Of a DNA stretch of 51,293 nucleotides, positions 26,801-34,207 are shown piece after piece. The notes under the pieces were generated by a model, which had not been told where the DNA came from, made no database searches, and saw only the letters and a list, made by a program, of their open reading frames with translations. Each line of letters begins with the position of its first letter. The first letter of the stretch is position 1. Made by a program: the position numbers and the translations under genes. The DNA lies in assembly GCF_014654365.1 (NCBI RefSeq), contig NZ_BNAY01000012.1:1-51293 (forward strand), in the 5' to 3' direction. This stretch comes from Amycolatopsis oliviviridis (GTDB taxonomy: Bacteria; Actinomycetota; Actinomycetes; Mycobacteriales; Pseudonocardiaceae).

Positions 26801-29690
26801 GCTGGTCAACGACGTGACCCGCGCGCTCGGCCGTCCGGCGCTGGAGGGCATGCCGAACTTCGCGACCGTCTGTCTCGGCGAACTCGCCGAGATGATCGAC
26901 GAACTCGCGCAGACCGCCAAACCCGCCGACAGCAACCAGGCCGAGGTCGCCGGCGTCGGACCGTGGGTCCGGCCGTTCGCGGTCGAGTACGTCGTCGCGC
27001 CGAAGCCCGCGCCCGACCTCACGACCGGCATCTCCACCGCCGAATGGACGGCGTTCGCGCCGGACGGCCACCCGCTGGCGGAGCCGCTGCGCGCGGCACT
27101 GGCCACCGCGGGGGTCGGCGACGGTGTCCTCCTGTGCCTGAACGAGGACAGCGACGCGGACGACGTCGGCCTGTTCCTGGACGCGGGCCGCGCGGTGCTG
27201 GCCGCCCCCAACGGCACGCGGTTCGTCGTGGTGCAGCACGGACTCGGCGCTTCCGGCCTGGCGAAGACGCTGCGGCTGGAGGACCCGTCGGCGCGCACCA
27301 CGATCGTCGACCTCGCCGACGTCAACCCGGTCGACCCCGAGGCCGTCGGCGCCGCGGTGTCCACTGTGGTCACCGAGGTCGCGGCGACGAACGACTTCAG
27401 CGAGGTCCGCTACGACTCCGCGGGCGTCCGCACGGTGCCGAAGCTCGGCGCCCTGACCCCCGCGGAAGCGGAGGGGACCCCGCTGGACACCGGCGACGTC
27501 CTGCTCGTCACCGGTGGCGGCAAGGGCATCACCGCGGAGAGCGCTTTGGCGCTGGCCAAGGACTCCGGCGCGAAACTGGCGCTGCTCGGCCGGAGCGACC
27601 CGGCCGACGACGCCGAACTGTCGGAGAACCTCGGCCGGATGGCGGCGGCGGGCATCACCTACCGCTACGAGCGCGCCGACGTCACCGACGGACGGCAGGT
27701 CGCGGAGGCGATCGGCCGCGTCCAGGCCGAATTCGGCCCGGTCACCGCGGTGCTGCACGGCGCGGGCCGCAACGAGCCCGCCGCGCTGTTCTCCTTGACC
27801 GAGGAAAGCTTCCGCAAGACCCTCGCCCCGAAGATCGGCGGGCTCAACGCCGTCCTCGACGCCGTCGACAAGGACAAGATCAAGCTGCTGGTCACCTTCG
27901 GCAGCATCATCGGACGGGCGGGCCTGCGCGGTGAGGCGCACTACGCCACGGCCAACGACTGGATGACCGAACTGACCGTGCGCTTCGGCCGCGAACACCC
28001 GAAGGCACGGGCGATCGCGCTGGAATGGTCGGTCTGGTCCGGGACCGGGATGGGCGAGAAGCTCGGTGTCGTCAGCGCTCTGATGCGCGACGGCATCACC
28101 CCCATCCCGACCGAGGAGGGCATCGAGATCCTCCGCCAGGTCGTCGGCGATCCGGCCGCCCCGTCGGTACTGGTCGTCTGCGGCCGCACCGCGGGGCTGG
28201 CCACCCTGCCGGTGGAGAAGCGGGAACTGCCGCTGACCCGCTTCGTCGACCGCGCCGTCGTGCACTACCCGGGGGTCGAGCTGATCACCGAGGCCGACCT
28301 CTCCGCGGGCAGCGACCCGTATCTGGCCGACCATCTGCTCGACGGTCAGCTGCTGTTCCCGGCGGTCATCGGCATGGAGGCGATGACCCAGGTCGCCAAG
28401 GCCGCGCTGGCCGCGGAAACCCTGCCGGCGCCGGTGTTCTCCGACGTCGAGTTCCTGCGCCCGATCATCGTCTCGCCCGGAGGGTCGACCACGATCCGGC
28501 TCGCCGCGCTGGCCAGGGACGCCGAAACGGTGGACGTGGTGCTGCGCAGCGGAGAGACCGGGTTCAGCGCCGACCACTTCCGCGCCCGGCTGCGGTTCTC
28601 CCGGCCGGATCCGCTCGGCGAGACCGTCGTCCGCGACGTCGCCCTGCCGCCGGTCCCGGTCGACCCGACGACCGAGCTGTACGGCACGGTTCTCTTCCAG
28701 GGCAAGCGATTCCAGCGGGTCACCGGGTACCGGCGGGCCAGCGCGCGGCATGCGGTCGCGGAGATCGCGACCGGCGCCGAAGTCGACTGGTTCGCGCCGT
28801 TCCTCCCGCAGGAACAGCTCCTGGCCGACCCGGGCACCCGTGACGCGATGATGCACGCGATCCAGTGCTGCGTCCCGGACGCGACCCTGCTGCCGCAAGG
28901 CATCGAGCGGCTGTACCTGGCCGAGCCGGGCGAGCAGGACCCGGAGTACGTGCTCCTCGACGCCCGCGAACGTTCGCAGGACGGCGACAGCTACGTCTAC
29001 GACCTCGACGTCCGCAACCCGGACGGGAAGCTCGTCGAGCGGTGGGAAGGGCTGAAGCTGCGCGCGGTGCGCAAACGCGACGGTGAAGGGCCTTGGGTCC
29101 CGTCGATGCTCGGGTCCTATTTGGAGCGTTCGGTCGAACGGCTGCTCGGCTCGTCCCGCGCGATCGTCGTCGAACCGGACCCGGTGGGCGTTTCCGTGGA
29201 GACCACGCCGGAACGGCGGGCACAGACGGCACTGGCCGCCGGCCGCGCCGTCGACACCCCGCTCGAGATCCGCTACCGCCCGGACGGGAAACCGGAGGCC
29301 GACGGCGTCGAGGTGAGCGCGTCGCACAGCGCCGACCTCACCCTGGCGATCGCGGGCACCGGCCGGATCGCGTGCGACGTCGAGACGGCGATCGAGCGGA
29401 CACCGGAGGACTGGGCGGGCCTGCTCGGCGAGGATCTGCTCTCGGTGGGCGAACTGCTCGCCGCGGACGCCCGCGAGCCGCTTTCGGTCGCGCACACCAG
29501 GGTCTGGAGCGCGCTGGAATGCGTGCGCAAGACCGGAGACATGACACAGGCGCTCACCGTGCACCGGGTCGACCCGGACGGCTGGGCGGTGCTTTCCCAC
29601 GGCAGTGCCCGCATCGCCACCTGGGTGACGACCGTCAACGACCGGACCGATCCCGTCGTCTTCGCGGTGCTCCAGGGAGAGGAGAACTGA
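23871..29690 (+). CDS. pksE: Iterative enediyne polyketide synthase PksE
   Basis: The 1939-aa multidomain synthase builds the polyene precursor of enediynes from malonyl-CoA. Domains in order: KS (1-460; Cys213, His346, His386), AT (about 580-900; Ser657 in GHSLGE), an atypical ACP (about 940-1015; Ser971/972 in LHLSS), KR (about 1190-1400; GGGKGI, Ser1345, Tyr1358), DH (about 1460-1640; His1488) and a C-terminal PPTase-like domain (about 1650-1939; Asp1836-Val-Glu1838 and VWSALECVRK). All catalytic residues expected for an active enzyme are present. The thioesterase gene starts two bases after the stop. A 164-base gap upstream should hold its promoter. Confidence 0.97.
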   Translation: MSVERISIVGIGLRYPDAGSPDELWENVLAGRRAFRRLPDERMNREDYYSPDPKAPDRFYAQKAAVLRDYEFDRIKYKVAGSTFRSTDTTHWLALEVAAQALADAGFPEGEGLPRSATGVVIGNSLTGEFSRANIMRLRWPYVRRTVAAALAERGWAEGDTAEFLHDLEAQYKAPFPEIDEDTLAGGLANTIAGRVCNFFDFGGGGFTVDGACSSSLLSVVTAANALSEGDLDVAVAGGVDLSIDPFEVIGFAKTGALAKREMKVYDADSNGFWPGEGSGMLVLMREEDAIAQGKRIYASIGGWGVSSDGKGGITRPEASGHRLALKRAYEKAGYGVETVSYFEGHGTGTALGDATEIEALSTARRDADPLADRAALSTIKGNIGHTKAAAGVAGLIKATLAVYHQVIPPATGHFEPHESLVGDSARMYVPAEAGLWPTDHPVRAGVSAMGFGGINSHVTVTEAPGAARRKELDEKTRALVAGRQDSELLLLDADDAASLRGRVTGLLEVVPKLSFAELADLAGTLSAELSGKPVRAAIVATSPEDAERKLAKLLDLLGEGEPDVFSASEGIFAGSRSKDPKIGFLFPGQGSGQGTVGAVRKRFTHADDVYRAAGLSTGADQVATDVAQPRIVTGSLAGLRVLKSLGIEAQTAAGHSLGELTALHWGGALTEREVLKLAKIRGKVMATASDGNGAMAGIAATPGVAERLAEGEEVVIAGYNAPEQTVLSGPSEAIDRVVARARAEGFTATRINVSHAFHSPAVVPAAEAMTEELAAFDFARLDRPVVSTVTGDVLHAAEDLRDLLRDQVVLPVRFREAAAKVAERSDLVIEVGPGRVLTGLFGEIAPGTPVLAIDTDSPTLAAVLKVAGAAFAFGVPLETSTLFAGRVVRALPVDGEFSFLASPCEAAPSIGAELARDRVADPAEATAGEASENGGSSTLDLLRKLASERVELPLEAVTADTHPLDDLHLSSITVGQLVNDVTRALGRPALEGMPNFATVCLGELAEMIDELAQTAKPADSNQAEVAGVGPWVRPFAVEYVVAPKPAPDLTTGISTAEWTAFAPDGHPLAEPLRAALATAGVGDGVLLCLNEDSDADDVGLFLDAGRAVLAAPNGTRFVVVQHGLGASGLAKTLRLEDPSARTTIVDLADVNPVDPEAVGAAVSTVVTEVAATNDFSEVRYDSAGVRTVPKLGALTPAEAEGTPLDTGDVLLVTGGGKGITAESALALAKDSGAKLALLGRSDPADDAELSENLGRMAAAGITYRYERADVTDGRQVAEAIGRVQAEFGPVTAVLHGAGRNEPAALFSLTEESFRKTLAPKIGGLNAVLDAVDKDKIKLLVTFGSIIGRAGLRGEAHYATANDWMTELTVRFGREHPKARAIALEWSVWSGTGMGEKLGVVSALMRDGITPIPTEEGIEILRQVVGDPAAPSVLVVCGRTAGLATLPVEKRELPLTRFVDRAVVHYPGVELITEADLSAGSDPYLADHLLDGQLLFPAVIGMEAMTQVAKAALAAETLPAPVFSDVEFLRPIIVSPGGSTTIRLAALARDAETVDVVLRSGETGFSADHFRARLRFSRPDPLGETVVRDVALPPVPVDPTTELYGTVLFQGKRFQRVTGYRRASARHAVAEIATGAEVDWFAPFLPQEQLLADPGTRDAMMHAIQCCVPDATLLPQGIERLYLAEPGEQDPEYVLLDARERSQDGDSYVYDLDVRNPDGKLVERWEGLKLRAVRKRDGEGPWVPSMLGSYLERSVERLLGSSRAIVVEPDPVGVSVETTPERRAQTALAAGRAVDTPLEIRYRPDGKPEADGVEVSASHSADLTLAIAGTGRIACDVETAIERTPEDWAGLLGEDLLSVGELLAADAREPLSVAHTRVWSALECVRKTGDMTQALTVHRVDPDGWAVLSHGSARIATWVTTVNDRTDPVVFAVLQGEEN

Positions 29691-29691
29691 C

Positions 29692-30132
29692 ATGGCCGAC
29701 TACTACGAGATCCTTCACACGGTCGGGTTCGAGGAGACCAACCTGGTCGGCAACGTCTACTACGTGAACTACGTGCGCTGGCAGGGCCGGTGCCGCGAGA
29801 TGTTCCTGAAGGAGAAGGCGCCCGCGGTACTCGAAGAGGTCCGCCACGACCTCAAGCTGTTCACGCTCAAGGTCGACTGCGAGTTCTACGCGGAGATCAC
29901 CGCGTTCGACGAGCTGTCCATCCGGCTGCGGCTGGAAGAGCTGACCCAGACCCAGATCCAGTTCACCTTCGACTACGTCCACCTCACCGACGAGGGCGAG
30001 CGGCTGGTGGCCCGCGGGCGGCAGCGGATCGCGTGCATGCGCGGCCCGAACACGGCGACGGTGCCCAGCCGGGTGCCCGAACAGCTGCGTGAGGCGCTGG
30101 CCCCGTACACGGTCGATCGCAAGGGAGAGTGA
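29692..30132 (+). CDS. tebC: Enediyne thioesterase TEBC (E10/CalE7 type)
   Basis: This 146-aa hot-dog-fold thioesterase releases the polyketide from PksE. YYEILHTVGFEETNLVGNVY and YVNYVRWQGRCREMF (about residues 4-38) match the enediyne branch, which lacks the usual acidic catalytic residue and uses an Arg/Tyr site. It begins two bases after pksE and is followed one base later by the flavin reductase, so the three are one transcript. With PksE it should give the conjugated polyene common to enediyne systems. Confidence 0.95.
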   Translation: MADYYEILHTVGFEETNLVGNVYYVNYVRWQGRCREMFLKEKAPAVLEEVRHDLKLFTLKVDCEFYAEITAFDELSIRLRLEELTQTQIQFTFDYVHLTDEGERLVARGRQRIACMRGPNTATVPSRVPEQLREALAPYTVDRKGE

Positions 30133-30133
30133 C

Positions 30134-30706
30134 GTGGGCACTGAGGACGAGCCCAAACGGCCGGTGCTGAAACGGCTGCCGACCCCCGCGACGCGGCGCC
30201 GGTTGTCCGCGCAGGCCGGGCTGCGGGAGGTGATGGGCCAGTTCGCCACCGGGGTCACGGTGCTGACCGCCGGAGGCGAACGGGCCCACGGGATGACCGC
30301 CAACGCCGTCACCTCCGTGTCACTGGAACCGCCGATGGTGCTGTGCTGCGTCTCCCGCGCGGCCCGGATGCACGAGGCGATCGTGACGGCCGGCTCGTAC
30401 GCGGTCACGGTGCTGGCGTCGGACCAGAAGGACCTGGCGAAGTACTTCGCGGACTGGCGCCGCCCGGCCGGGCTCGCGCAGTTCGACTCGGTGGACTGGA
30501 CGGCGGGGCCGCAGACCGGCGCCCCGCTGCTCGACGGCGCGCTGGCGTGGCTGGAATGCGAGCTGGCGGAGGTCCACGAAGGCGGTGACCACTCGATCTT
30601 CCTCGGCAAGGTGGTCGCCTCCAGCCGCGGCACGGCGCAGGACTCGCTGGTCTTCTACAGCGGCGGCTACCACCAGATCGACGGCCGGGTACGGGCATCG
30701 GCCTAA
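30134..30706 (+). CDS. Flavin reductase (E6-like)
   Basis: The 190-aa protein is a flavin reductase-like (FMN-binding split barrel) enzyme, with FATGVTVLTAGGERAHGMTANAVTSVSLEPP (about 37-67) as its clear signature. It would supply reduced flavin to a two-component monooxygenase. The GTG at 30134 follows GGGAG. Similar genes are called E6 in known enediyne clusters. The obvious partner oxygenase of the SgcC type is not seen in this window, so its partner is unknown. Confidence 0.9.
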   Translation: MGTEDEPKRPVLKRLPTPATRRRLSAQAGLREVMGQFATGVTVLTAGGERAHGMTANAVTSVSLEPPMVLCCVSRAARMHEAIVTAGSYAVTVLASDQKDLAKYFADWRRPAGLAQFDSVDWTAGPQTGAPLLDGALAWLECELAEVHEGGDHSIFLGKVVASSRGTAQDSLVFYSGGYHQIDGRVRASA

Positions 30707-30722
30707 AGGGAGAGGAACTGTC

Positions 30723-30890
30723 ATGACCATCAACGAATCCACCACGCCCGCTCCGGCGCTCTCGCCCGAGCGGCCGCCGGTGGTCACCACGATGCCGCGG
30801 CTCGGACGGGGGGTGTGCTGGCGCGACATCGTGCGCGAGATCAAACTCGACGAGCTCGAGCGTGAGGCCCGGATGAAGGAGGCGGCGTGA
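30723..30890 (+). CDS. Small unknown protein (55 aa) coupled to acyl-CoA carboxylase
   Basis: The 55-aa protein has a Pro/Thr-rich first half and a charged helical tail (RDIVREIKLDELEREARMKE, 34-53) with one cysteine (C32). GGGAGAGG lies at 30709-30716, just before the ATG. Its end overlaps the carboxylase start by 4 bases, so it is very probably translated and linked to that enzyme. I do not recognise a family. It could be an extra small subunit or an assembly factor. It lacks the Cys/Ser/Thr-rich end expected of an azole precursor. Confidence 0.65.
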   Translation: MTINESTTPAPALSPERPPVVTTMPRLGRGVCWRDIVREIKLDELEREARMKEAA

Positions 30891-32590
30891 CCCTCCAGGG
30901 CGATCCGGGCGCCCAGCGCACGGACGAATCCGAGGTGGTGCCGCTGCCGGAAGACCGGCTGCGGCGCCCCCGGTTCCCGAGGGCGACCGACGGGCAGGTG
31001 ATCCCGCTCGCCCGCGGCGCCGAACCGGTGCACCCGCCGGAGCCGACGATGCCGTTGCTGCGCACGCAACGCGACGAACTGCGCGAGCACATCGTCGACG
31101 GACGGCTCGACGGCGTCCGGCGGCAGCACTCGCTCGGCAAGCACACCGCGCGCGAACGGCTGGATCTGTTGCTGGACCCCGATTCCTTCACCGAGGTCGA
31201 GCTGTACCGGCGGCATCAGGCGAGCGGGCTCGGGCTGGCGGAGAACCGGCCGTACACCGACGGCGTCGTCGCGGGCTCGGGCACCATCGACGGACGGCGC
31301 GTGTTCGTCTACGCGCAGGACTTCACCGTCTTCGGCGGTTCGCTCGGCGAGGCGCACGCGGCGAAGATCCACAAGGTGATGGACCTGGCCATCGCCACCG
31401 GGTCCCCGCTGATCGGGCTCAACGACAGCGGGGGAGCGCGGATCCAGGAAGGCGTCATGGCGCTCAACGGCTACGGCGGCATCTTCCGCCGCCAGGTCGA
31501 GGCGTCCGGCGTCATCCCGCAGATCAGCGTGGTGCTGGGGCCGTGCGCGGGCGGGGCGGCGTACTCGCCCGCGCTCGCGGACTTCGTCTTCATGGTGCGC
31601 GACACCGCCCGCATGTACCTGACCGGGCCGGACGTCGTCGAGACGGTGACCGGGGAACGCGTCAGTCACGACGAACTGGGCGGCGCGGACGTGCACGGCG
31701 CGTCGTCCGGGGTGGCGACCGTGGTGCACGACGACGAGGAGAGCTGCCTCGCCGACGTCCGCTACCTGGTTTCGCTGCTGCCGTCGAACTACCTGGAACC
31801 CGCGCCGCGCGAGCCGTCACAGGACGCGGGCAAGGACCGGCGGCCCCGGTTCGCGGACCTCGTCCCCGTGGAGCCGAACAAGCCGTACGACATGCGGGAC
31901 GTGTTCGCGGAACTGGCCGACGACGGCGAGTTCTTCGAACTGCACGAGCGGTGGGCGCAGAACGTGCTGTGCGCGCTCGCCCGGGTCGACGGGCGCGTGG
32001 TCGGCCTGGTCGGCAACCAGCCGGTGGTGTTCGCCGGCGTGCTCGACGGCCCCGCCTCGCAGAAGGCGGCGCGGTTCGTGCGGTTCTGCGACGCGTTCAG
32101 CATCCCGCTGGTGACGCTGGTGGACGTCCCCGGGTTCCTGCCCGGGGTCGAGCAGGAACACTCCGGGATCATCCGGCACGGCGCGCAGCTGCTGCACGCC
32201 TACTGCGAGGCGACCGTGCCGCGGATCCAGGTCATCCTGCGCAAGGCCTACGGCGGCGCGTACATCGTGATGGACTCGCGGTCCATCGGGACCGACCTGT
32301 CGCTGGCGTGGCCGACCAACCAGATCGCCGTGATGGGCGCCGAGGGCGCGGTCAACGTGCTGTTCCGCAAGGATCTGGCCGCCGCGCCGGATCCCGACGC
32401 GTTGCGCGCGCACCTGGTCGCCGAGTACACCGAGGAGTTCATGAACCCGCAATACTCGGCCGAACGCGGGCTCGTCGACGACATCATCGACCCCGCGGAC
32501 ACCCGCTCGGCCGTCGCCAGGGCGCTGGAAATGCTGCAGGACAAGCGAAAGGCGGCGCCCCAGCGCAAGCACGGCAACCACCCGATCTGA
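30887..32590 (+). CDS. Acyl-CoA carboxylase beta (carboxyltransferase) subunit
   Basis: The 567-aa enzyme transfers CO2 from biotin to an acyl-CoA, forming malonyl- or methylmalonyl-CoA. The family core starts near residue 50 (RDELREHIVDGRL; HTARERLDLLLDP). GPCAGGAAYSPAL (about 216-228) and RKAYGGAYIVMDS (about 450-462) are the two oxyanion-hole glycine motifs. The first ~45 residues are an extra low-complexity extension. It follows the 55-aa gene by a 4-base overlap and is followed by an epsilon subunit gene. No alpha (biotinylated) subunit is in the window, so it must use one encoded elsewhere. It may raise malonyl-CoA for PksE. Confidence 0.92.
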   Translation: MTLQGDPGAQRTDESEVVPLPEDRLRRPRFPRATDGQVIPLARGAEPVHPPEPTMPLLRTQRDELREHIVDGRLDGVRRQHSLGKHTARERLDLLLDPDSFTEVELYRRHQASGLGLAENRPYTDGVVAGSGTIDGRRVFVYAQDFTVFGGSLGEAHAAKIHKVMDLAIATGSPLIGLNDSGGARIQEGVMALNGYGGIFRRQVEASGVIPQISVVLGPCAGGAAYSPALADFVFMVRDTARMYLTGPDVVETVTGERVSHDELGGADVHGASSGVATVVHDDEESCLADVRYLVSLLPSNYLEPAPREPSQDAGKDRRPRFADLVPVEPNKPYDMRDVFAELADDGEFFELHERWAQNVLCALARVDGRVVGLVGNQPVVFAGVLDGPASQKAARFVRFCDAFSIPLVTLVDVPGFLPGVEQEHSGIIRHGAQLLHAYCEATVPRIQVILRKAYGGAYIVMDSRSIGTDLSLAWPTNQIAVMGAEGAVNVLFRKDLAAAPDPDALRAHLVAEYTEEFMNPQYSAERGLVDDIIDPADTRSAVARALEMLQDKRKAAPQRKHGNHPI

Positions 32591-32601
32591 ACGGGGGAAC
32601 C

Positions 32602-32793
32602 ATGTCACCGTCCGGAATGGACAGTGCGCCGCTCTTCCGGGTTCTGCGGGGGGACCCGGAAGACGTCGAACTCGCGGCGCTCGTCGCCGTCCTCGGCGCG
32701 CTCGCGTCGGCCGCGCCGCCGCCCGCCGCGCCCGCGCGTTCCGCCTGGTCGCCCCTCAGTGCGGCGACCTGGCGCACCTCCACGCTGCGCTGA
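32602..32793 (+). CDS. Acyl-CoA carboxylase epsilon subunit
   Basis: This 63-aa protein matches the short epsilon subunits of actinobacterial carboxylases: FRVLRGDPEDVELAALVAVL (about 11-30), an Ala/Pro-rich linker and a final SAWSPLSAATW-type tail. Epsilon binds and stimulates the beta subunit. A GGGGG site precedes the ATG, and the gene lies 11 bases after the beta gene. A dense repeat block follows its stop codon. Confidence 0.85.
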   Translation: MSPSGMDSAPLFRVLRGDPEDVELAALVAVLGALASAAPPPAAPARSAWSPLSAATWRTSTLR

Positions 32794-32807
32794 ACCGGCC
32801 CGTCAAG

Positions 32808-32945
32808 TCCGTGACTCACGTGATCAGGGACGTGACTCGCGTGATGGGAGACGGAACTCGCGTGATCAGACGCCGCACACCCGAGTGCGGCGTCTGATCA
32901 CGCGAGTTCCGGGTCTGATCACGCCAGTGCGGTGTCCGATCACGT
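32808..32945. repeat. Mirror array of ACTCGCGTGATCAG-like units around a perfect 27-bp palindrome
   Basis: Arms 32852-32878 and 32885-32911 are exact 27-bp complements with a 6-base loop. On each side there are further partial copies of the same unit (GTGACTCACGTGATCAGG, GTGACTCGCGTGATGGG; TCTGATCACGCCAGTGC, CCGATCACGTC), giving about three units in each orientation. It lies between two convergent genes and runs into the 3' end of the 63-aa gene. It could act as a two-way terminator or be a dispersed repeat element. No gene was found inside it. Confidence 0.85.
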
Positions 32946-33131
32946 CGCAGCGGGAGCCGTGAGCCGGCGCGCCGCCTCGGTTTCCCGCCGCGCCGGATAC
33001 GTGCTGTGCCAAGGATGCACGGCGACGTAGAGGACCTCGCCGTCGATCACGGCCTCCAGTCCCGTCCGCTCGCCCGGAGCGAACAGGGCACCGCAGGCCG
33101 CGCAGGTCCGCTGGCGATTCGCGGCGCTCAC
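32940..33131 (-). CDS. Small Cys/His (zinc-ribbon-like) protein, 63 aa
   Basis: The protein begins GTG at 33131, overlapping the stop of the preceding 37-aa gene by 4 bases. It has CAAC (C10, C13) and HPWH (H39, H42), a pattern that could hold one zinc. The middle is short beta-like sequence. The last codons run into the repeat array. The coupling to a well-started gene upstream supports it as real. I do not recognise a named family; a role in binding metal or a partner protein is possible. Confidence 0.68.
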   Translation of the reverse strand: MSAANRQRTCAACGALFAPGERTGLEAVIDGEVLYVAVHPWHSTYPARRETEAARRLTAPAAT

Positions 33132-33241
33132 GGCCGGTCCCGTTGCTCGGGGACGGCGGGATCGGGCCACGACAGGCCCAGCAGGTCGACGTCGAGTTCG
33201 TCGTCGGCGTAGATCTCGTACGGGTCGAGGCGTTCGGTCAT
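33128..33241 (-). CDS. Very short acidic protein (37 aa)
   Basis: This 37-aa acidic protein has a strong AAGGAG ribosome site about 8 bases before the ATG at 33241. The middle (YEIYADDELDVDLLGLSW, 8-25) is highly acidic and aliphatic and ends in a Pro/Arg-rich tail. It is coupled to the 63-aa Cys/His protein by a GTGA overlap and reads away from the 49-aa gene at 33422. It has no Cys and only one Ser, so it is not an azole precursor. Function is unknown. Confidence 0.65.
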   Translation of the reverse strand: MTERLDPYEIYADDELDVDLLGLSWPDPAVPEQRDRP

Positions 33242-33421
33242 GATGCGCTCCTTGTGTTCCGGGGTGACACAAGAGCACTACCGGGACCCCCTCATCGGCG
33301 ACTTGTTATTTGCTCATCGGGATCTTCAGCGGTCCTCGAGCGCGCCACGACCGGCTTCCGATCGGACGGGTCCATCCTTGGTTGTCAAGTGAGCTCTTCA
33401 TCCAAGGCCGGGAGGAACGTC

Positions 33422-33571
33422 ATGACGGCACAGGTGCGAATTTGGGTCGTGACCGATGATTTCGACCCGCGCGGGATCGACGGGACCGACGCGGCGCCGT
33501 TCGTCCCGGAGCCGAGGCAGCCCGCCGAAAGCGAGTTCCCGGCCGAGCACATCGTCCTCGGCTACAACTAG
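33422..33571 (+). CDS. Small unknown protein or peptide precursor (49 aa)
   Basis: A GGGAGGAAC site lies 5 bases before the ATG at 33422. The product starts with a beta-like stretch (VRIWVVTDDFDP, 5-16) followed by an acidic, Pro-rich section and ends EHIVLGYN. It has no Cys. The 180-base gap upstream is shared with the divergent 37-aa gene and should hold both promoters. I do not recognise it. It could be a precursor or a small partner protein for the genes that follow. Confidence 0.6.
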   Translation: MTAQVRIWVVTDDFDPRGIDGTDAAPFVPEPRQPAESEFPAEHIVLGYN

Positions 33572-33684
33572 CGGACATGAACCGCGACCAGCGAGGACAG
33601 CAAGGACAAAGAAGACCACCGGGTATCCCGCGCGGGAGAATGAAGATCACCCGCGACCCGGCGAGACCTCTAGGAGGCCTTCGG

Positions 33685-33993
33685 ATGGCTATGCGCCTCC
33701 AGCTCACGTCGGGTCTGCAGGTGCTGGAAGAATGGGCGATCAACGCTCCACAGGCCGACCGCAATGTTATCTACGAAGCGTTGTTCGCGGTAGCCGACGG
33801 ATCCGCTTTTCTCATCTACGACATTTTCGGAGATGGCCGGGATCCGCATCAGTTCATCATTCTGGTGAAACACGACCTCGTCATCAGAATAGGGCTCAAG
33901 CGTACCGATTCCTCGTTCGAGATCGTTTACATCGGCGCGCTGGAGCACGGGACGCCCGCCGCGGCGTGGGCCGAGGACTCCGACGGTTCCTGA
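33685..33993 (+). CDS. Unknown 102-aa protein, base composition lower than neighbours
   Basis: A TAGGAGG site lies just upstream of the ATG at 33685 (a second ATG follows two codons on; an upstream ATG at 33577 has only a weak site). The sequence alternates hydrophobic strands and helices, for example FLIYDIFGDG, FIILVKHDLVIRIGLKR and SFEIVYIGAL, so it is probably a compact alpha/beta domain. The core uses many A/T-ending codons unlike its neighbours, hinting at separate origin. No family is recognised; a faint RelE/ParE-like look was noted but is not enough to name it. Confidence 0.6.
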   Translation: MAMRLQLTSGLQVLEEWAINAPQADRNVIYEALFAVADGSAFLIYDIFGDGRDPHQFIILVKHDLVIRIGLKRTDSSFEIVYIGALEHGTPAAAWAEDSDGS

Positions 33994-34207
33994 CCCGCTG
34001 AGCGAGCGGGTGAGCCCGAAAGAACCAGACCTCGTACCGCTGAACGGACCAGTGCCGGGCAGTAGTACCGGCATCCTTTCGCAGTAATGAATCGTGCGTT
34101 CCTCATCTTGACATCGTCCGCTTCGGCGTGAAATTCTTCCGGTGTTTGCGGATGGGGAAATAACGCCGGGTCGAAATTGCGTTTATCGAGGTCTGGAGGC
34201 ATGAAAG

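Noticed and set aside
23853..29693. Very long open frame (about 1946 codons) on the minus strand opposite pksE
   Set aside because: It is a shadow of high-GC codon use. The product is Arg/Gly/Asp/Val-biased without domains, while the plus strand encodes a fully motif-bearing synthase.
30723..30890. 55-aa protein considered as a TOMM precursor
   Set aside because: It has one Cys and a charged helical tail instead of a Cys/Ser/Thr-rich core, and is coupled to a carboxylase gene.
32808..32945. Repeat array considered as a CRISPR or an origin
   Set aside because: Units face both ways around a palindrome with no regular spacers, and there is no dnaA or cas gene nearby.
33685..33993. 102-aa protein considered as a RelE/ParE-type toxin
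   Set aside because: Only a vague alpha/beta resemblance; no catalytic residues recognised and no standard antitoxin gene next to it.
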